In this document: piece by piece, positions 8,423-17,210 of the stretch | Layout: each line of letters opens with the position of its first letter | How positions within the stretch are numbered: position 1 is the stretch's first letter | NCBI RefSeq assembly: GCF_030294945.1 | Contig: NZ_AP018448.1 | Location: 9,768,501 to 9,832,500, forward strand | From: Streptomyces graminofaciens | Lineage (GTDB): Bacteria; Actinomycetota; Actinomycetes; Streptomycetales; Streptomycetaceae | Reading direction: 5' to 3' | DNA: 64,000 bases | Translations under genes and position numbers: made by a program | The notes under the pieces: model-generated | The model's input: only the letters and a program-made list of their open reading frames with translations | What the model was told of the DNA's origin: nothing | Databases searched by the model: none

Positions 8423-9874
8423 ATGTCCGACGCACAGAAGGTGGCCGCCCGGCCCAGTGCCGAACCACCTGGGGCGAACAGCGTCGATCGCTTCTTCAGG
8501 ATCACCGCCCGAGGGTCCACCTTCGCCCGCGAGATACGCGGCGGCTTCGCCACGTTCTTCACGATGGCATACATCCTTGTCCTGAATCCCATCATCCTCG
8601 GGAACGCGAAGGACAAGTTCGGTCACACCCTCGACGGCGCCGAACTCGTCACCGCCACGGCCCTCGTGGCCGCCGTGATGACGATCATCATGGGCGTCGG
8701 CGGCAACCTGCCGCTCGCGCTCGCCGCCGGCCTCGGCCTCAACGCGGTCGTCGCCTTCCAGATCGCCCCGCTGATGAGCTGGTCCGACGCGATGGGCCTG
8801 GTCGTCCTCGAAGGTCTGCTGATCTGCGTACTGGTGGTGACCGGCCTTCGCGAGGCCGTCATGCACGCCATCCCGCAGCCGCTCAAGCAGGCGATCAGCG
8901 TCGGCATCGGCCTGTTCATCGCCTTCATCGGCTTCGTCGACGCCGGGTTCGTCAGCCGCATCCCGGACATCGCCGGCACCACCGTCCCGGTGCAGCTCGG
9001 CGCCACCGGCGCGCTCTCCGGCTGGCCCATCCTGGTCTTCTGCCTCGGCGTGCTGCTGACCGTCGGACTGCTCGCCCGCAAGGTCAGGGGCGCGATCCTC
9101 ATCAGCATCCTGGTGATGACCGTCGTTGCGATCGTGATCAACTCGATCGCCGACATCAAGAGTTGGGGCCTGACCACGCCGAAGGTCCCCGACGACATCG
9201 TGGCCGCCCCGAAGTTCGGGCTGATCGGCGACTTCAGCCTGTTCGGCGCGTTCGGCGAGACCACGGTCATCACCGTCGTCCTGCTGGTCTTCACGCTGAT
9301 CCTGTCCGACTTCTTCGACACCATGGGAACGGTCGTCGGCATCAGCGCCGAGGCGGGACTCCTCGACGAGGAGGGCAAGGTCCCGAACCTCGGCCGTGTC
9401 CTGCTCATCGACGGTGCGGCGGCGGTCGCGGGCGGGGCCTCGTCCTCGTCGTCGGCGACCTCGTACATCGAGTCGGCGGCCGGTGTCGGCGAGGGTGCGC
9501 GCACCGGCTTCTCGAACCTGGTCACCGGCGGTCTGTTCGCGGTCGCGCTCTTCCTGACCCCGCTGCTGACCATCGTCCCGATGCAGGCCGCCGCCCCCGC
9601 GCTCGTCGCGGTCGGCTTCCTGATGATGACCCAGGTCAAGCACATCGACTGGGACAAGTACGAGATCGCGATCCCGGCGTTCCTGACCATCGCCGTGATG
9701 CCGTTCACCTACTCGATCACCAACGGCATCGGCGCCGGCTTCCTCGCCTTCGTCCTGATCAAGACGGTCCTCGGCAAGGCGAAGGAGGTCCACTGGCTGC
9801 TGTGGGGGACCTCGGCGCTGTTCGTGATCTACTTCGCGATCGACCCGATCCAGCAGCTGTTCGGGGTGAAGTAG
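8423..9874 (+). CDS. NCS2/AzgA-type purine permease
   Basis: 483 residues with 12-14 predicted hydrophobic segments. It begins with a cytoplasmic stretch ending in FFRITARGSTFAREIRGG, typical of AzgA-like transporters. Family motifs include GGNLPLALAAGLGLNAVVAF and the acidic DFFDTMGTVVG motif in a late helix, and SSSATSYIESAAGVGEGARTG. These transporters import hypoxanthine, guanine or adenine by proton symport. A good AGGAGC ribosome site precedes the ATG. It stands alone and ends at a strong terminator. Confidence 0.88.
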   Translation: MSDAQKVAARPSAEPPGANSVDRFFRITARGSTFAREIRGGFATFFTMAYILVLNPIILGNAKDKFGHTLDGAELVTATALVAAVMTIIMGVGGNLPLALAAGLGLNAVVAFQIAPLMSWSDAMGLVVLEGLLICVLVVTGLREAVMHAIPQPLKQAISVGIGLFIAFIGFVDAGFVSRIPDIAGTTVPVQLGATGALSGWPILVFCLGVLLTVGLLARKVRGAILISILVMTVVAIVINSIADIKSWGLTTPKVPDDIVAAPKFGLIGDFSLFGAFGETTVITVVLLVFTLILSDFFDTMGTVVGISAEAGLLDEEGKVPNLGRVLLIDGAAAVAGGASSSSSATSYIESAAGVGEGARTGFSNLVTGGLFAVALFLTPLLTIVPMQAAAPALVAVGFLMMTQVKHIDWDKYEIAIPAFLTIAVMPFTYSITNGIGAGFLAFVLIKTVLGKAKEVHWLLWGTSALFVIYFAIDPIQQLFGVK

Positions 9875-9886
9875 GAGCCGAGATGT

Positions 9887-9922
9887 GAGGGGCCGCCCCT
9901 CGGGGGAATGGGGCGGCCCCTC
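9887..9922. terminator. Bidirectional terminator
   Basis: A perfect 13-bp stem GAGGGGCCGCCCC / GGGGCGGCCCCTC with a 10-nt loop, between the convergent permease and PBP genes. Confidence 0.85.
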
Positions 9923-9951
9923 TCTTCAGATGGTCTTCGCGCGGCGGAGGT

Positions 9952-11403
9952 TCACTTCTCCAGCGCCGCCTCCATCACGGCCTTGGCGACCGGCGCGGCC
10001 AGTCCGTTGCCGCTGACCTCCGAGCGGGCCGCGTTCGACTGCTCGACCACCACCGCCACGGCGACCTCCTTGCCGTCGGCCTTCCCGTACGACGTGAACC
10101 AGGCGTACGGCGTCTTGCTGTTGTTCTCGCCGTGCTGGGCCGTGCCGGTCTTGCCGCCCACGGTCGCCCCGCTGATCCGCGCGTTCGTGCCCGTGCCGTC
10201 CTCGACGACCGTCTGCATCGCCGACTGCAACTGCTCGGCGGTGGAGGAGCTGACGACCTGCGTGGTGCCCGCGTCGGAGTCGTAGTCCTCGAGGACATCG
10301 CCACCGCTGTCGGTGATCTGGGAGACCATGTGCGGCGCGACCAGCTTGCCGCCGTTGGCTATCGCCGCCGACACCATGGCCATCTGCAGCGGCGTCGCCG
10401 TGACGTCGTACTGGCCGATACCGGTCAGGGCCGTCGACGGGTCGTTCATGTCCGAGGGGTAGACGCTCGTGTACGCCCGTACGGGCACGTCCTGCTCCTC
10501 GTCGTTGAAGCCGAACTTCTCCGCCATCGCCTTCACCTTGTCCTGGCCCAGCTTGACGGCCATCTTCGCGAAGACGTTGTTGCAGGAGTACCGCAGCGCC
10601 GTACGGATCGTGGCGTTCTCGCAGGGCGCCGACGTGTTCTCGTTCCGCAGCTCCCTCTCCGTGCCCGGCAGCTTGTACGGGTCCGGGCTGTCGGTCTTCT
10701 CGTCCGCCGACGCGTACAGCCCGTCCTCCAGCGCGGCCGCCGCCACGACCAGCTTGAACGTAGACCCCGGCGGCAGCGGCTGACGCAGCGCCCGGTTGGT
10801 CAGCGGCTTGTCCGAGTCGGCGTTGAGCTTCTTCCAGGCCGTACCGGCGGTGTTGGCGTCGGTCAGCGACGACGGGTCGTACGACGGGGTCGACACCACC
10901 GCGAGGATCCTGCCGGTGGCCGGGTCGATCGCGACCGCCGCGCCCTTCTTGTCGCCGAGCGCCTTGTACGCCGCCTTCTGCACATCCGGGTCGATCGTCG
11001 TGATCACGTCGCCCGGGTCGGCCCGCTTGCCGGTGACCGTGTCCATGACGGTCTTGAGGCGGTTGTCCGTGCCGTTCAGCAGGCCCTCGTAGATGCCCTC
11101 CAACTGCGTGGGCGCGTACGCCTGCGAGGCGTAGCCCGTCACCGCCGCGTACAGCTCGCCGTTCGTGTACGTCCGCTTGTACGCGAGGTCGCCGCCCTTC
11201 GTCCGGGCGGAGCCGGTGATGGACTTTCCGGCCACGACGATGTTCCCGAGCGGGGCCGCGTACGTCATGATCGCGTTGCGCCGGTTCTTCTGGTCGTTCG
11301 CGAGCGCCGTGCCCTCGTAGAACTGCACCCAGGTCGCCCTGACCAACAGGGCGAGCACGAGCAGCAGGGTGAAGACGGCGGTCCGCCTGATCGTCTTGTT
11401 CAT
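9952..11403 (-). CDS. Class B penicillin-binding protein (PbpA/PBP2-like transpeptidase)
   Basis: 483 residues. An N-terminal membrane anchor (about 8-24) is followed by a short dimerisation region and a transpeptidase domain. All three penicillin-binding motifs are present: PGSTFK (nucleophile Ser214, Lys217), SCN (273-275) and KTGT (Lys418). Size and motif pattern match the PbpA-type proteins that actinomycetes carry next to rodA or singly. It cross-links peptidoglycan on the outer face of the membrane. Here it is solitary: no rodA or ftsW is adjacent, and the 121 bp upstream separate it from the IclR gene. Confidence 0.92.
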   Translation of the reverse strand: MNKTIRRTAVFTLLLVLALLVRATWVQFYEGTALANDQKNRRNAIMTYAAPLGNIVVAGKSITGSARTKGGDLAYKRTYTNGELYAAVTGYASQAYAPTQLEGIYEGLLNGTDNRLKTVMDTVTGKRADPGDVITTIDPDVQKAAYKALGDKKGAAVAIDPATGRILAVVSTPSYDPSSLTDANTAGTAWKKLNADSDKPLTNRALRQPLPPGSTFKLVVAAAALEDGLYASADEKTDSPDPYKLPGTERELRNENTSAPCENATIRTALRYSCNNVFAKMAVKLGQDKVKAMAEKFGFNDEEQDVPVRAYTSVYPSDMNDPSTALTGIGQYDVTATPLQMAMVSAAIANGGKLVAPHMVSQITDSGGDVLEDYDSDAGTTQVVSSSTAEQLQSAMQTVVEDGTGTNARISGATVGGKTGTAQHGENNSKTPYAWFTSYGKADGKEVAVAVVVEQSNAARSEVSGNGLAAPVAKAVMEAALEK

Positions 11404-11524
11404 CGCACTCGGTCAGACGAGCGAGATGCGGGCGGCCGTTCCCTTCCACCCGGTTTTCTTATGGGGTCCTCAGGAAACCGGGGTCGCTCTCAGGGTTGCC
11501 CCCGAGGGCTTTGAGGGGCCCGGG

Positions 11525-12298
11525 TCAGAGTCTGCGGGTCGCCAGCGTCAGCCGGTCGCGGGCGTCGAACAGGGCGTCCTTGACCAGTTGTTCATGGGCC
11601 GGGGTCAGCCGGGCCACCGGTACCGAGCAGCTGATCGCGTCACGGGCCGGCGTGCGGTACGGGATCGCCACGCCGAAGCAGCGCAGCCCCAGCGTGTTCT
11701 CCTCGCGGTCGACGGAGAAGCCCTGCTCGCGGATCTGGCGCAGCTCCTCGATGAGCTTCTCGCGGTCGGTGATCGTGTGCTCGGTCAGCGCCGGAAGGGT
11801 CTCCGGGAGCAGCTTGCGGACCTGCTCGTCGGTGTGGGTGGCGAGCAACGCCTTGCCGAGCGAGGTGGAGTGCGCGGGCAGTCGGCGGCCGACGCGGGTG
11901 AAGGGGCGCAGATAGTGCTGGGACTGGCGGGTGGCCAGATAGACCACGTTCGTGCCGTCGAGCCGGGCGAGGTGGATGGTCTCCGTGGTGTCGTCCGAGA
12001 GCCGGTCGAGCGTCGGCCGGGCCAGCGTCACCACCTCGTCCCCGTCGATGTACGACGTACCGACCAGCAGTGCCCGGACGCCGATGCCGTACCGCGTGCC
12101 CGTCGCGTCCGTCTCGACCCAGCCCAGCTCGACGAGGGTGCGCAGCAGCATGTAGAGGCTGGACTTGGGATAGCCGACGGCCTCCTGTACTGCGGCCAGG
12201 GAGTGCATTCCGGGGCGCCCGGCGAAGTATTCGAGCAGCTCAACGGTCCGCACCGCCGACTTGACCTGCGCTCCGCCGCCCGTCTCGACTGCCGACAT
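11525..12298 (-). CDS. IclR-family transcriptional regulator
   Basis: 257 residues from the ATG at 12298; a longer in-frame start exists at 12352 but would place coding sequence over the promoter region. The N-terminal winged HTH (VKSAVRTVELLEYF ... HSLAAVQEAVGYPKSSLYMLLRTLVELGWV) is followed by the IclR effector domain (GTRYGIGVRALL onward). It is divergent from a 2,5-dioxovalerate-type dehydrogenase, so it probably represses or activates that gene in response to a sugar-acid intermediate (inference). Repeated CAGCATAT motifs lie between the two genes. Confidence 0.88.
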   Translation of the reverse strand: MSAVETGGGAQVKSAVRTVELLEYFAGRPGMHSLAAVQEAVGYPKSSLYMLLRTLVELGWVETDATGTRYGIGVRALLVGTSYIDGDEVVTLARPTLDRLSDDTTETIHLARLDGTNVVYLATRQSQHYLRPFTRVGRRLPAHSTSLGKALLATHTDEQVRKLLPETLPALTEHTITDREKLIEELRQIREQGFSVDREENTLGLRCFGVAIPYRTPARDAISCSVPVARLTPAHEQLVKDALFDARDRLTLATRRL

Positions 12299-12337
12299 CG
12301 CCCTTGACCCCTTCGTTCGGCGGGAAATAGTCTCCAA

Positions 12338-12378
12338 CAGCATATTCATCATCAGAGACGGCGTTCAGCATATCGAAC
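12338..12378. promoter_or_regulatory. Candidate IclR operator region
   Basis: Two direct CAGCATAT copies (12338-12345 and 12366-12373) lie 28 bp apart. The second is inside GTTC-8-GAAC (12363-12378), an interrupted palindrome. The region separates the divergent regulator and dehydrogenase genes. Confidence 0.5.
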
Positions 12379-12418
12379 GACCTGGTGAATGACCCAGTTA
12401 TACGTGAAGGGACCCGTG

Positions 12419-13948
12419 GTGGCAGCAGCACCAGTCTGGAGTGTCGACCCCCGTACCGGGAAGCAGCGCGAGCAGGTTGCGGTGGAGGCCACAGCCCAGG
12501 AGGTGGACGCCGCCGTCCGCGCGGCGCACGCCGCCCGTGGTGCCCTCGCCGACCGCACGGTCCGCGCCGCCTTCCTGCGCACCGCCGCCGACCAGCTCCA
12601 GGCGGCCAAGGACCAGCTCGTCGAGGCCGCCGACGCGGAGACCGCGCTCGGCCCGGTCCGGCTCACCGGGGAGCTGGCCCGCACCTGCTTCCAGCTGCGG
12701 GCCTTCGCGGACATCGTCGACGAGGGCGCCTTCCTCGACGTGGTGATCAACCACCCCGACGACACCGCGACCCCGCCGATCCCCGACCTGCGCCGCTACA
12801 AGGTGCCGCTGGGCGTGGTCGCCGTCTACTCGGCCTCCAACTTCCCCTTCGCCTTCTCCGTCCCCGGCGGCGACACGGCGAGCGCCCTGGCCGCCGGCTG
12901 CCCGGTGGTCGTCAAGGCCCACCCCGACCACCCGGCCCTGTCCGAGCTGGTCGCGGTCGTGCTGCGCCGGGCCGCCGCCGAGCACGGCATCCCCGAGGGC
13001 GTCCTCGGCCTCGTCCACGGCTTCGAGGCGGGCGTCGAGCTGGTCAAGCACCCGCTGGTCACGGCCGCCGGGTTCACCGGTTCCGTACGCGGCGGCCGGG
13101 CCCTCTTCGACGCGGCGGCGGCGCGGCCGGTGCCGATCCCGTTCCACGGCGAGCTGGGCTCCCTGAACCCGGTCCTCATCACCGAGGCCGCGGCCGCCGA
13201 GCGCCCGGAGGCCATCGGCACGGGGCTGGCCGGGTCGATGACCCTCGGCGTCGGCCAGTTCTGCGTGAAGCCGGGCCTGGTGCTGGCGCCTTCGGGCGCG
13301 GCGGGCGACCAGCTGCTGAAGTCCCTGACCGACGCGGTCAGCGCCGTCGACGCGGGTGTCCTGCTGGACCACCGGATGCGTGACAACTTCCTCGCCGGGG
13401 TCGCCGAGCGGGCCGAGCTGCCCGACGTGGACTCCCCGGTGACCGCCGGCGCGGGTGGCGAGCACACGGTCAGCCCCGGCTTCCTGACGGTCCCGGCCGC
13501 CAAGCTGGCGACCGAGGGCGAGCACGACCTGCTGCTGGAGGAGTGCTTCGGCCCGATCACGGTCGTGGCCCGCTACGACGACGAGGACGAGGCCAAGTCG
13601 GTCCTGTCCCGGCTGCCGGGCAACCTCACCGCGACGGTCCACCTCTCCGGTGAGGAGGCGGCCGGCGAGGGCCGCGGCCCGGAGATCCTCGCGGAGCTGA
13701 CCCCGCTGGCGGGCCGTGTCCTGGTGAACGGCTGGCCGACGGGTGTCGCGGTGGCCGCCGCCCAGCACCACGGCGGTCCGTACCCGGCGACGACGTCGAC
13801 GTCCACGTCGGTCGGCGGGACGGCGATCGAGCGGTGGCTGCGTCCGGTGGCGTACCAGGGGGCGCCGGAGGCGCTGCTTCCGCCGGAGCTGAGGGACGAC
13901 AACCCGCTGGGGCTGCCGCGGCGGTTCAACGGCAACCTGGAGCGGTAG
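12419..13948 (+). CDS. NADP-type aldehyde dehydrogenase, probable alpha-ketoglutaric semialdehyde (2,5-dioxovalerate) dehydrogenase
   Basis: 509 residues from the GTG at 12419, which sits 6-7 bases after GTGAAGGGA. Other in-frame starts are GTG 12416 and ATG 12389; the last would add a TTA codon. Motifs match the KGSADH subgroup: SASNFPFAFSVPGGDT (substrate/NADP site), VKAHPDHP, general-base Glu in FHGELGSLNP, and nucleophile Cys in GVGQFCVKPG. This enzyme oxidises 2,5-dioxovalerate to 2-oxoglutarate, the last step of glucarate/galactarate and pentose oxidation. Given the pectin-degrading genes 6 kb away, a role in uronic or sugar-acid catabolism is plausible. The IclR gene upstream is the likely regulator. 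Confidence 0.82.
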   Translation: MAAAPVWSVDPRTGKQREQVAVEATAQEVDAAVRAAHAARGALADRTVRAAFLRTAADQLQAAKDQLVEAADAETALGPVRLTGELARTCFQLRAFADIVDEGAFLDVVINHPDDTATPPIPDLRRYKVPLGVVAVYSASNFPFAFSVPGGDTASALAAGCPVVVKAHPDHPALSELVAVVLRRAAAEHGIPEGVLGLVHGFEAGVELVKHPLVTAAGFTGSVRGGRALFDAAAARPVPIPFHGELGSLNPVLITEAAAAERPEAIGTGLAGSMTLGVGQFCVKPGLVLAPSGAAGDQLLKSLTDAVSAVDAGVLLDHRMRDNFLAGVAERAELPDVDSPVTAGAGGEHTVSPGFLTVPAAKLATEGEHDLLLEECFGPITVVARYDDEDEAKSVLSRLPGNLTATVHLSGEEAAGEGRGPEILAELTPLAGRVLVNGWPTGVAVAAAQHHGGPYPATTSTSTSVGGTAIERWLRPVAYQGAPEALLPPELRDDNPLGLPRRFNGNLER

Positions 13949-13994
13949 TCCCGTAACGGAGCGGGTGGGGGCCGGGAGCTGGAAGACTTCCCCA

Positions 13995-14603
13995 ATGGAT
14001 CTCGAACTCCCCGAACTCCCCTTCCCCCTCCGTACATACGGGCCCGACGGGCACTGGTCGTACGAGGACGGTGTGCTCGCCGGGTGGGCCGGTGCTCGGC
14101 AGGACCGGTTCGTGCCGCCCACCGACGAGGGACTCGACCCCGCTTCGGACGCGCCCAGGCTGCTGGGCGCGCCGGAGGGGGACTTCCAGCTGATCGCCCG
14201 GGTCACGGTCGGCTTCGCCGCCGGGTTCGACGCGGGGGTGCTCTACGTCCATGTGGGGGAGCGGGCCTGGGCGAAGCTCTGCCTTGAGTACTCGCCGGAT
14301 GTGCCGACCGTGTGCACGGTGGTCACCCGTGGGCACTCCGACGACGCCAACTCCTTCACGGTGGAGGGCAGTTCGGTGTGGCTGCGGGTGAGCCGCACAG
14401 GCCGCGCCTTCGCCTTCCACGCCTCCCGTGACGGCAAGGAGTGGATCTTCGCCCGTCTCTTCACCCTGGGCGGGGAGACGGCGACTTCGGCGGCCCTGAT
14501 CGGCTTCATGACCCAGTCGCCGGTGGGGGAGGGGTGCGTGGTGACCTTCGACCACATCGAGTACCGCGACGCCTGGCCGGAGGGCTTGAGGGACGGCAGC
14601 TGA
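13995..14603 (+). CDS. DUF1349 domain protein (concanavalin-like fold)
   Basis: 202 residues from the ATG at 13995; an upstream GTG at 13965 is less likely. The sequence shows the DUF1349 beta-sandwich pattern: FQLIARVTVGF-AAGFDAGVLYVHVGE-AWAKLCLEYSPD, SVWLRVSRTGRAFAFHASRDGKEW, and GFMTQSPVGEGCVVTFDHIEY. Members are related to yeast Ree1 and to carbohydrate-binding lectin-like folds; their biochemical role is not established. It lacks a signal peptide, so it acts in the cytoplasm. It follows the dehydrogenase by 46 bp and may be cotranscribed. Confidence 0.8.
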   Translation: MDLELPELPFPLRTYGPDGHWSYEDGVLAGWAGARQDRFVPPTDEGLDPASDAPRLLGAPEGDFQLIARVTVGFAAGFDAGVLYVHVGERAWAKLCLEYSPDVPTVCTVVTRGHSDDANSFTVEGSSVWLRVSRTGRAFAFHASRDGKEWIFARLFTLGGETATSAALIGFMTQSPVGEGCVVTFDHIEYRDAWPEGLRDGS

Positions 14604-14711
14604 CGGCTGTGGCGGGGAGCTGACGCGGGAGAGCTCGGGTGCTCGGGCGCGTCGGCGGGGGCGAGAACGACACCCCGGAACCACGCCCCCACCCCCACCG
14701 TCCTCCCCCGT

Positions 14712-15224
14712 ATGATCGAAAACACCCCACCTCGCGTCTCCGGTGCCCGGGTCATCCGAACCGCCCTCCCCGCCGAGACCGCCCCCGTCACCGCCCTCCA
14801 TGCCCGGGCCAGAGCGACCTACTACCCCGACGGCACGCCCGAGGACGGCACGGACTGGGCCGCCAACTGGCGCCGGGCCATCGAACGGCCCGACGGCCAC
14901 GTGCTGTGCGCCGTCGAACACGGCCAGATCATCGCCATCGCCTCCTTCCGCACGGACGAGGGCGCCCCCACCGACACGGTGCACCTCTTCCAGTTCCACG
15001 TGGACCCCGACCTGTGGCGCCGAGGCATCGGCAAGGACCTGCACGCCGCCTGCGTCGAGCAGTGGCGCGCCGACGGCAAGCGCAGAGCCACCCTCTCCGT
15101 GCACGTGGACAACCGACGCGCCCTGGCCTTCTACACCGCCCACGGCTGGACCCCCGACCCGGACGACCCACCCGCACCGGGCGACCACCACGTCGTCCTG
15201 ACCTACACCGTCCCCGGGGAATGA
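14712..15224 (+). CDS. GNAT-family N-acetyltransferase
   Basis: 170 residues. The acetyl-CoA binding motif is the segment LFQFHVDPDLWRRGIGKDL (R-R-G-x-G-K type), followed by LSVHVDNRRALAFYTAHGW, the usual beta5-alpha4 signature of the fold. The acceptor substrate cannot be inferred. It lies 108 bp after the DUF1349 gene and 78 bp before the DsbA-like gene. Confidence 0.85.
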   Translation: MIENTPPRVSGARVIRTALPAETAPVTALHARARATYYPDGTPEDGTDWAANWRRAIERPDGHVLCAVEHGQIIAIASFRTDEGAPTDTVHLFQFHVDPDLWRRGIGKDLHAACVEQWRADGKRRATLSVHVDNRRALAFYTAHGWTPDPDDPPAPGDHHVVLTYTVPGE

Positions 15225-15235
15225 CCCAGGCTGCT

Positions 15236-15245
15236 TGAACGTTCA
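15236..15245. promoter_or_regulatory. Perfect palindrome TGAACGTTCA
   Basis: A 10-bp palindrome in the short gap before the DsbA-like gene, 58 bp from its start. A possible operator or -35 overlap; no regulator is assigned. Confidence 0.35.
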
Positions 15246-15302
15246 TCTACCGAAGAAGCGGAGGGCGTCTCCGTGGCCGTTCGACCTGAAGAGAGCTGAG
15301 AC

Positions 15303-16019
15303 ATGCGCGTCGAGATCTGGAGCGACATCGCCTGCCCCTGGTGCTACGTGGGCAAGGCCCGCTTCGAGAAGGCGCTCGCGGCCTTCCCGCACCGCGACGG
15401 CGTCGAGGTGGTGCACCGCTCCTTCGAGCTCGACCCGAACCGCGCCAAGGGCGACATCGAGCCGGTGCTCACCCTGCTGAGCAAGAAGTACGGGATGAGC
15501 GAGGCACAGGCACAGGCCGGCGAGCACAACCTCCGTGAGCAGGCCGCCGCCGAGGGGCTCGCGTACCGCGCCGAGGGCCGCGACCACGGCAGCACCTTCG
15601 ACATGCACCGTCTGCTCCACTTCGCCAAGGAGCAGGGCAGGCAGAGCGAACTGCTGCAGATCCTCTACCGGGCGAACTTCGCCGAGGAGCGCTCCGTCTA
15701 CGCCGACGCCGACGCGCGTCTCGTCGAGCTGGCCGTCGAGGCCGGGCTCGACGCCGACGCGGCCCGCAAGGTGCTCGGCGACCCGGACGCCTACGCCGCC
15801 GAGGTCCGCGCCGACGAGCGCGAGGCCGCCGAACTGGGCGCGAACGGTGTGCCCTTCTTCGTCCTCGACCGCAAGTACGGCGTCTCCGGCGCCCAGCCCG
15901 CCGAGGTCTTCGCCCAGGCCCTGACCCAGGCCTGGGGCGAGCGCCCGCCGCTGAAGCTGATCCAGGCCGAGGACGCCGAAGCCTGCGGTCCCGACGGCTG
16001 CGCGGTGCCGCAGCGCTGA
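15303..16019 (+). CDS. DsbA-family (FrnE-like) thioredoxin-fold oxidoreductase
   Basis: 238 residues with a CPWC redox motif at Cys11-Cys14 inside WSDIACPWCYVGKARFEKAL, the helical insertion of the DsbA fold, and the cis-Pro loop in ANGVPFFVLDRKYGVSGAQ. There is no signal peptide, so it is cytoplasmic, like FrnE proteins first met in frenolicin clusters and in Deinococcus. The C-terminus contains another cysteine pair (ACGPDGCAV), a feature of extended FrnE proteins. Likely role: thiol-disulfide exchange or stress protection. A GAAGAGAG-type ribosome site precedes the ATG. Confidence 0.9.
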   Translation: MRVEIWSDIACPWCYVGKARFEKALAAFPHRDGVEVVHRSFELDPNRAKGDIEPVLTLLSKKYGMSEAQAQAGEHNLREQAAAEGLAYRAEGRDHGSTFDMHRLLHFAKEQGRQSELLQILYRANFAEERSVYADADARLVELAVEAGLDADAARKVLGDPDAYAAEVRADEREAAELGANGVPFFVLDRKYGVSGAQPAEVFAQALTQAWGERPPLKLIQAEDAEACGPDGCAVPQR

Positions 16020-16075
16020 CGACAGTCTCTGATCCGGCGATCAGCGCGTCTGATCAGGGCAGGTGAGGGCGATGT

Positions 16076-16090
16076 ATAAGCACTGCTTAT
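16076..16090. promoter_or_regulatory. Palindromic operator over a -10-like box
   Basis: ATAAGCA-C-TGCTTAT is a perfect 15-bp odd palindrome. It overlaps TATAAG (16075-16080), a good -10 hexamer. TGATC-4-GATCA and CTGATCAG palindromes lie 25-45 bp further upstream. The site would let a dimeric repressor block the aminotransferase promoter. Confidence 0.55.
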
Positions 16091-16148
16091 GCATCATGCG
16101 TGAAAATTCGCAATGGACGGGGAGTTCGCCGGGGCCCACAGTTGTCCC

Positions 16149-17210
16149 ATGGAGACCGCCGAGAGGTTCGAGAGCCTTGTCCGAGCCGAGTTCGCCCCGA
16201 AGAGCGTCTATCTGAACACCGCGAGCAACGGCCTGCTGCCGGCCCGTACCGTCGCGGCTCTGCAGCAGGCCGCGCTGGTACGGGCCGAGGGCCGGCCCCT
16301 GACCGCGCTGCACGCCGACGTGGAGGAGGCCCGCGCCTCCTTCGCCCGGCTGGCCGGCGTCCCGGCCGACCGGGTCGCGGCCGGGGCCTCGGTCGCCGCC
16401 CACACCGGCGTCGTCGCGGCCTCGCTGCCCGCGGGCGCCGAGGTCCTCACCGCCGAGGACGACTTCACCTCCGTACTGAACCCCTTCCACGTCCGCGGTG
16501 ACCTCAAGGTGCGCACGGTGCCCCTGGAGCGGATCGCCGAGTCCGTCCGCCCGGGCACCGCGCTCGTCGCGGTCAGCGCCGCCCAGTCCGCCGACGGCCG
16601 CGTCGCCGACCTGCCCGCCCTGCGCGAGGCGGCACGGGACCACGGGGCTCGCACGTACGTCGACTTCTCCCAGGCGGCGGGCTGGCTGCCCATGGAGGCC
16701 GACGCCTACGACTTCACCGCCGCGGTCGGCTTCAAATGGCTGATGGGCCCGCACGGCGCGGCCTTCCTCGTCGTACCGGAGGACTTCGGCGGGCTGACGC
16801 CGATCCTGGCCGGCTGGGTCGCGGGCGAGAACCCGTGGGACAGCTGCTACGGCCCGGTGGCCGAACTCGCCCACTCCGCCCGGCGGTTCGACCTCACCCA
16901 CGCCCTGTTCACCTATGCCGGACTGCGCCACTCCCTCGCGCTGATCGAGGAACTCGGCGTCGACGCCGTGCACGCCCACGACCTCGCGCTCGCCGACCGC
17001 TTCCGCGCCGGGCTCGCGAGGCTCGGCCACGCCCCCGTGCCCGCCCCCGGCTCGGCGATCGTGTCCGTGCCAGGACTGGGCGTCAGGCAGCCCGGGTTGA
17101 GCGCGGCGGGCATCGAGGTCTCCAACCGCGCGGGCAATCTGCGAGCCGCGTTCCACCTGTACAACACGGCCGCGGACGTCGACCGTCTGCTGGACGTCCT
17201 GTCCGGCTAG
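16149..17210 (+). CDS. Class V-fold PLP-dependent aminotransferase / cysteine-desulfurase-like protein
   Basis: 353 residues from the ATG at 16149; an in-frame ATG at 16113 would add 12 residues and neither start has a strong ribosome site. Class V features: YLNTASNGLLP at the N-terminus, SAAQSADGRVADL, the PLP-contact Asp in YVDFSQAAGW, and the Schiff-base lysine in GFKWLMGPHG. No SufS/IscS-type active-site cysteine loop is obvious, so an amino-acid or kynureninase-like reaction is as likely as desulfuration. The TAG stop is located inside the left terminal repeat of the MITE-like element that follows. Confidence 0.8.
   Translation: METAERFESLVRAEFAPKSVYLNTASNGLLPARTVAALQQAALVRAEGRPLTALHADVEEARASFARLAGVPADRVAAGASVAAHTGVVAASLPAGAEVLTAEDDFTSVLNPFHVRGDLKVRTVPLERIAESVRPGTALVAVSAAQSADGRVADLPALREAARDHGARTYVDFSQAAGWLPMEADAYDFTAAVGFKWLMGPHGAAFLVVPEDFGGLTPILAGWVAGENPWDSCYGPVAELAHSARRFDLTHALFTYAGLRHSLALIEELGVDAVHAHDLALADRFRAGLARLGHAPVPAPGSAIVSVPGLGVRQPGLSAAGIEVSNRAGNLRAAFHLYNTAADVDRLLDVLSG

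Noticed and set aside
12389..12418. ATG at 12389 as the dehydrogenase start
   Set aside because: No ribosome site, includes a TTA codon and would place the start in the regulator binding region; GTG 12419 has better spacing to GAAGGGA.
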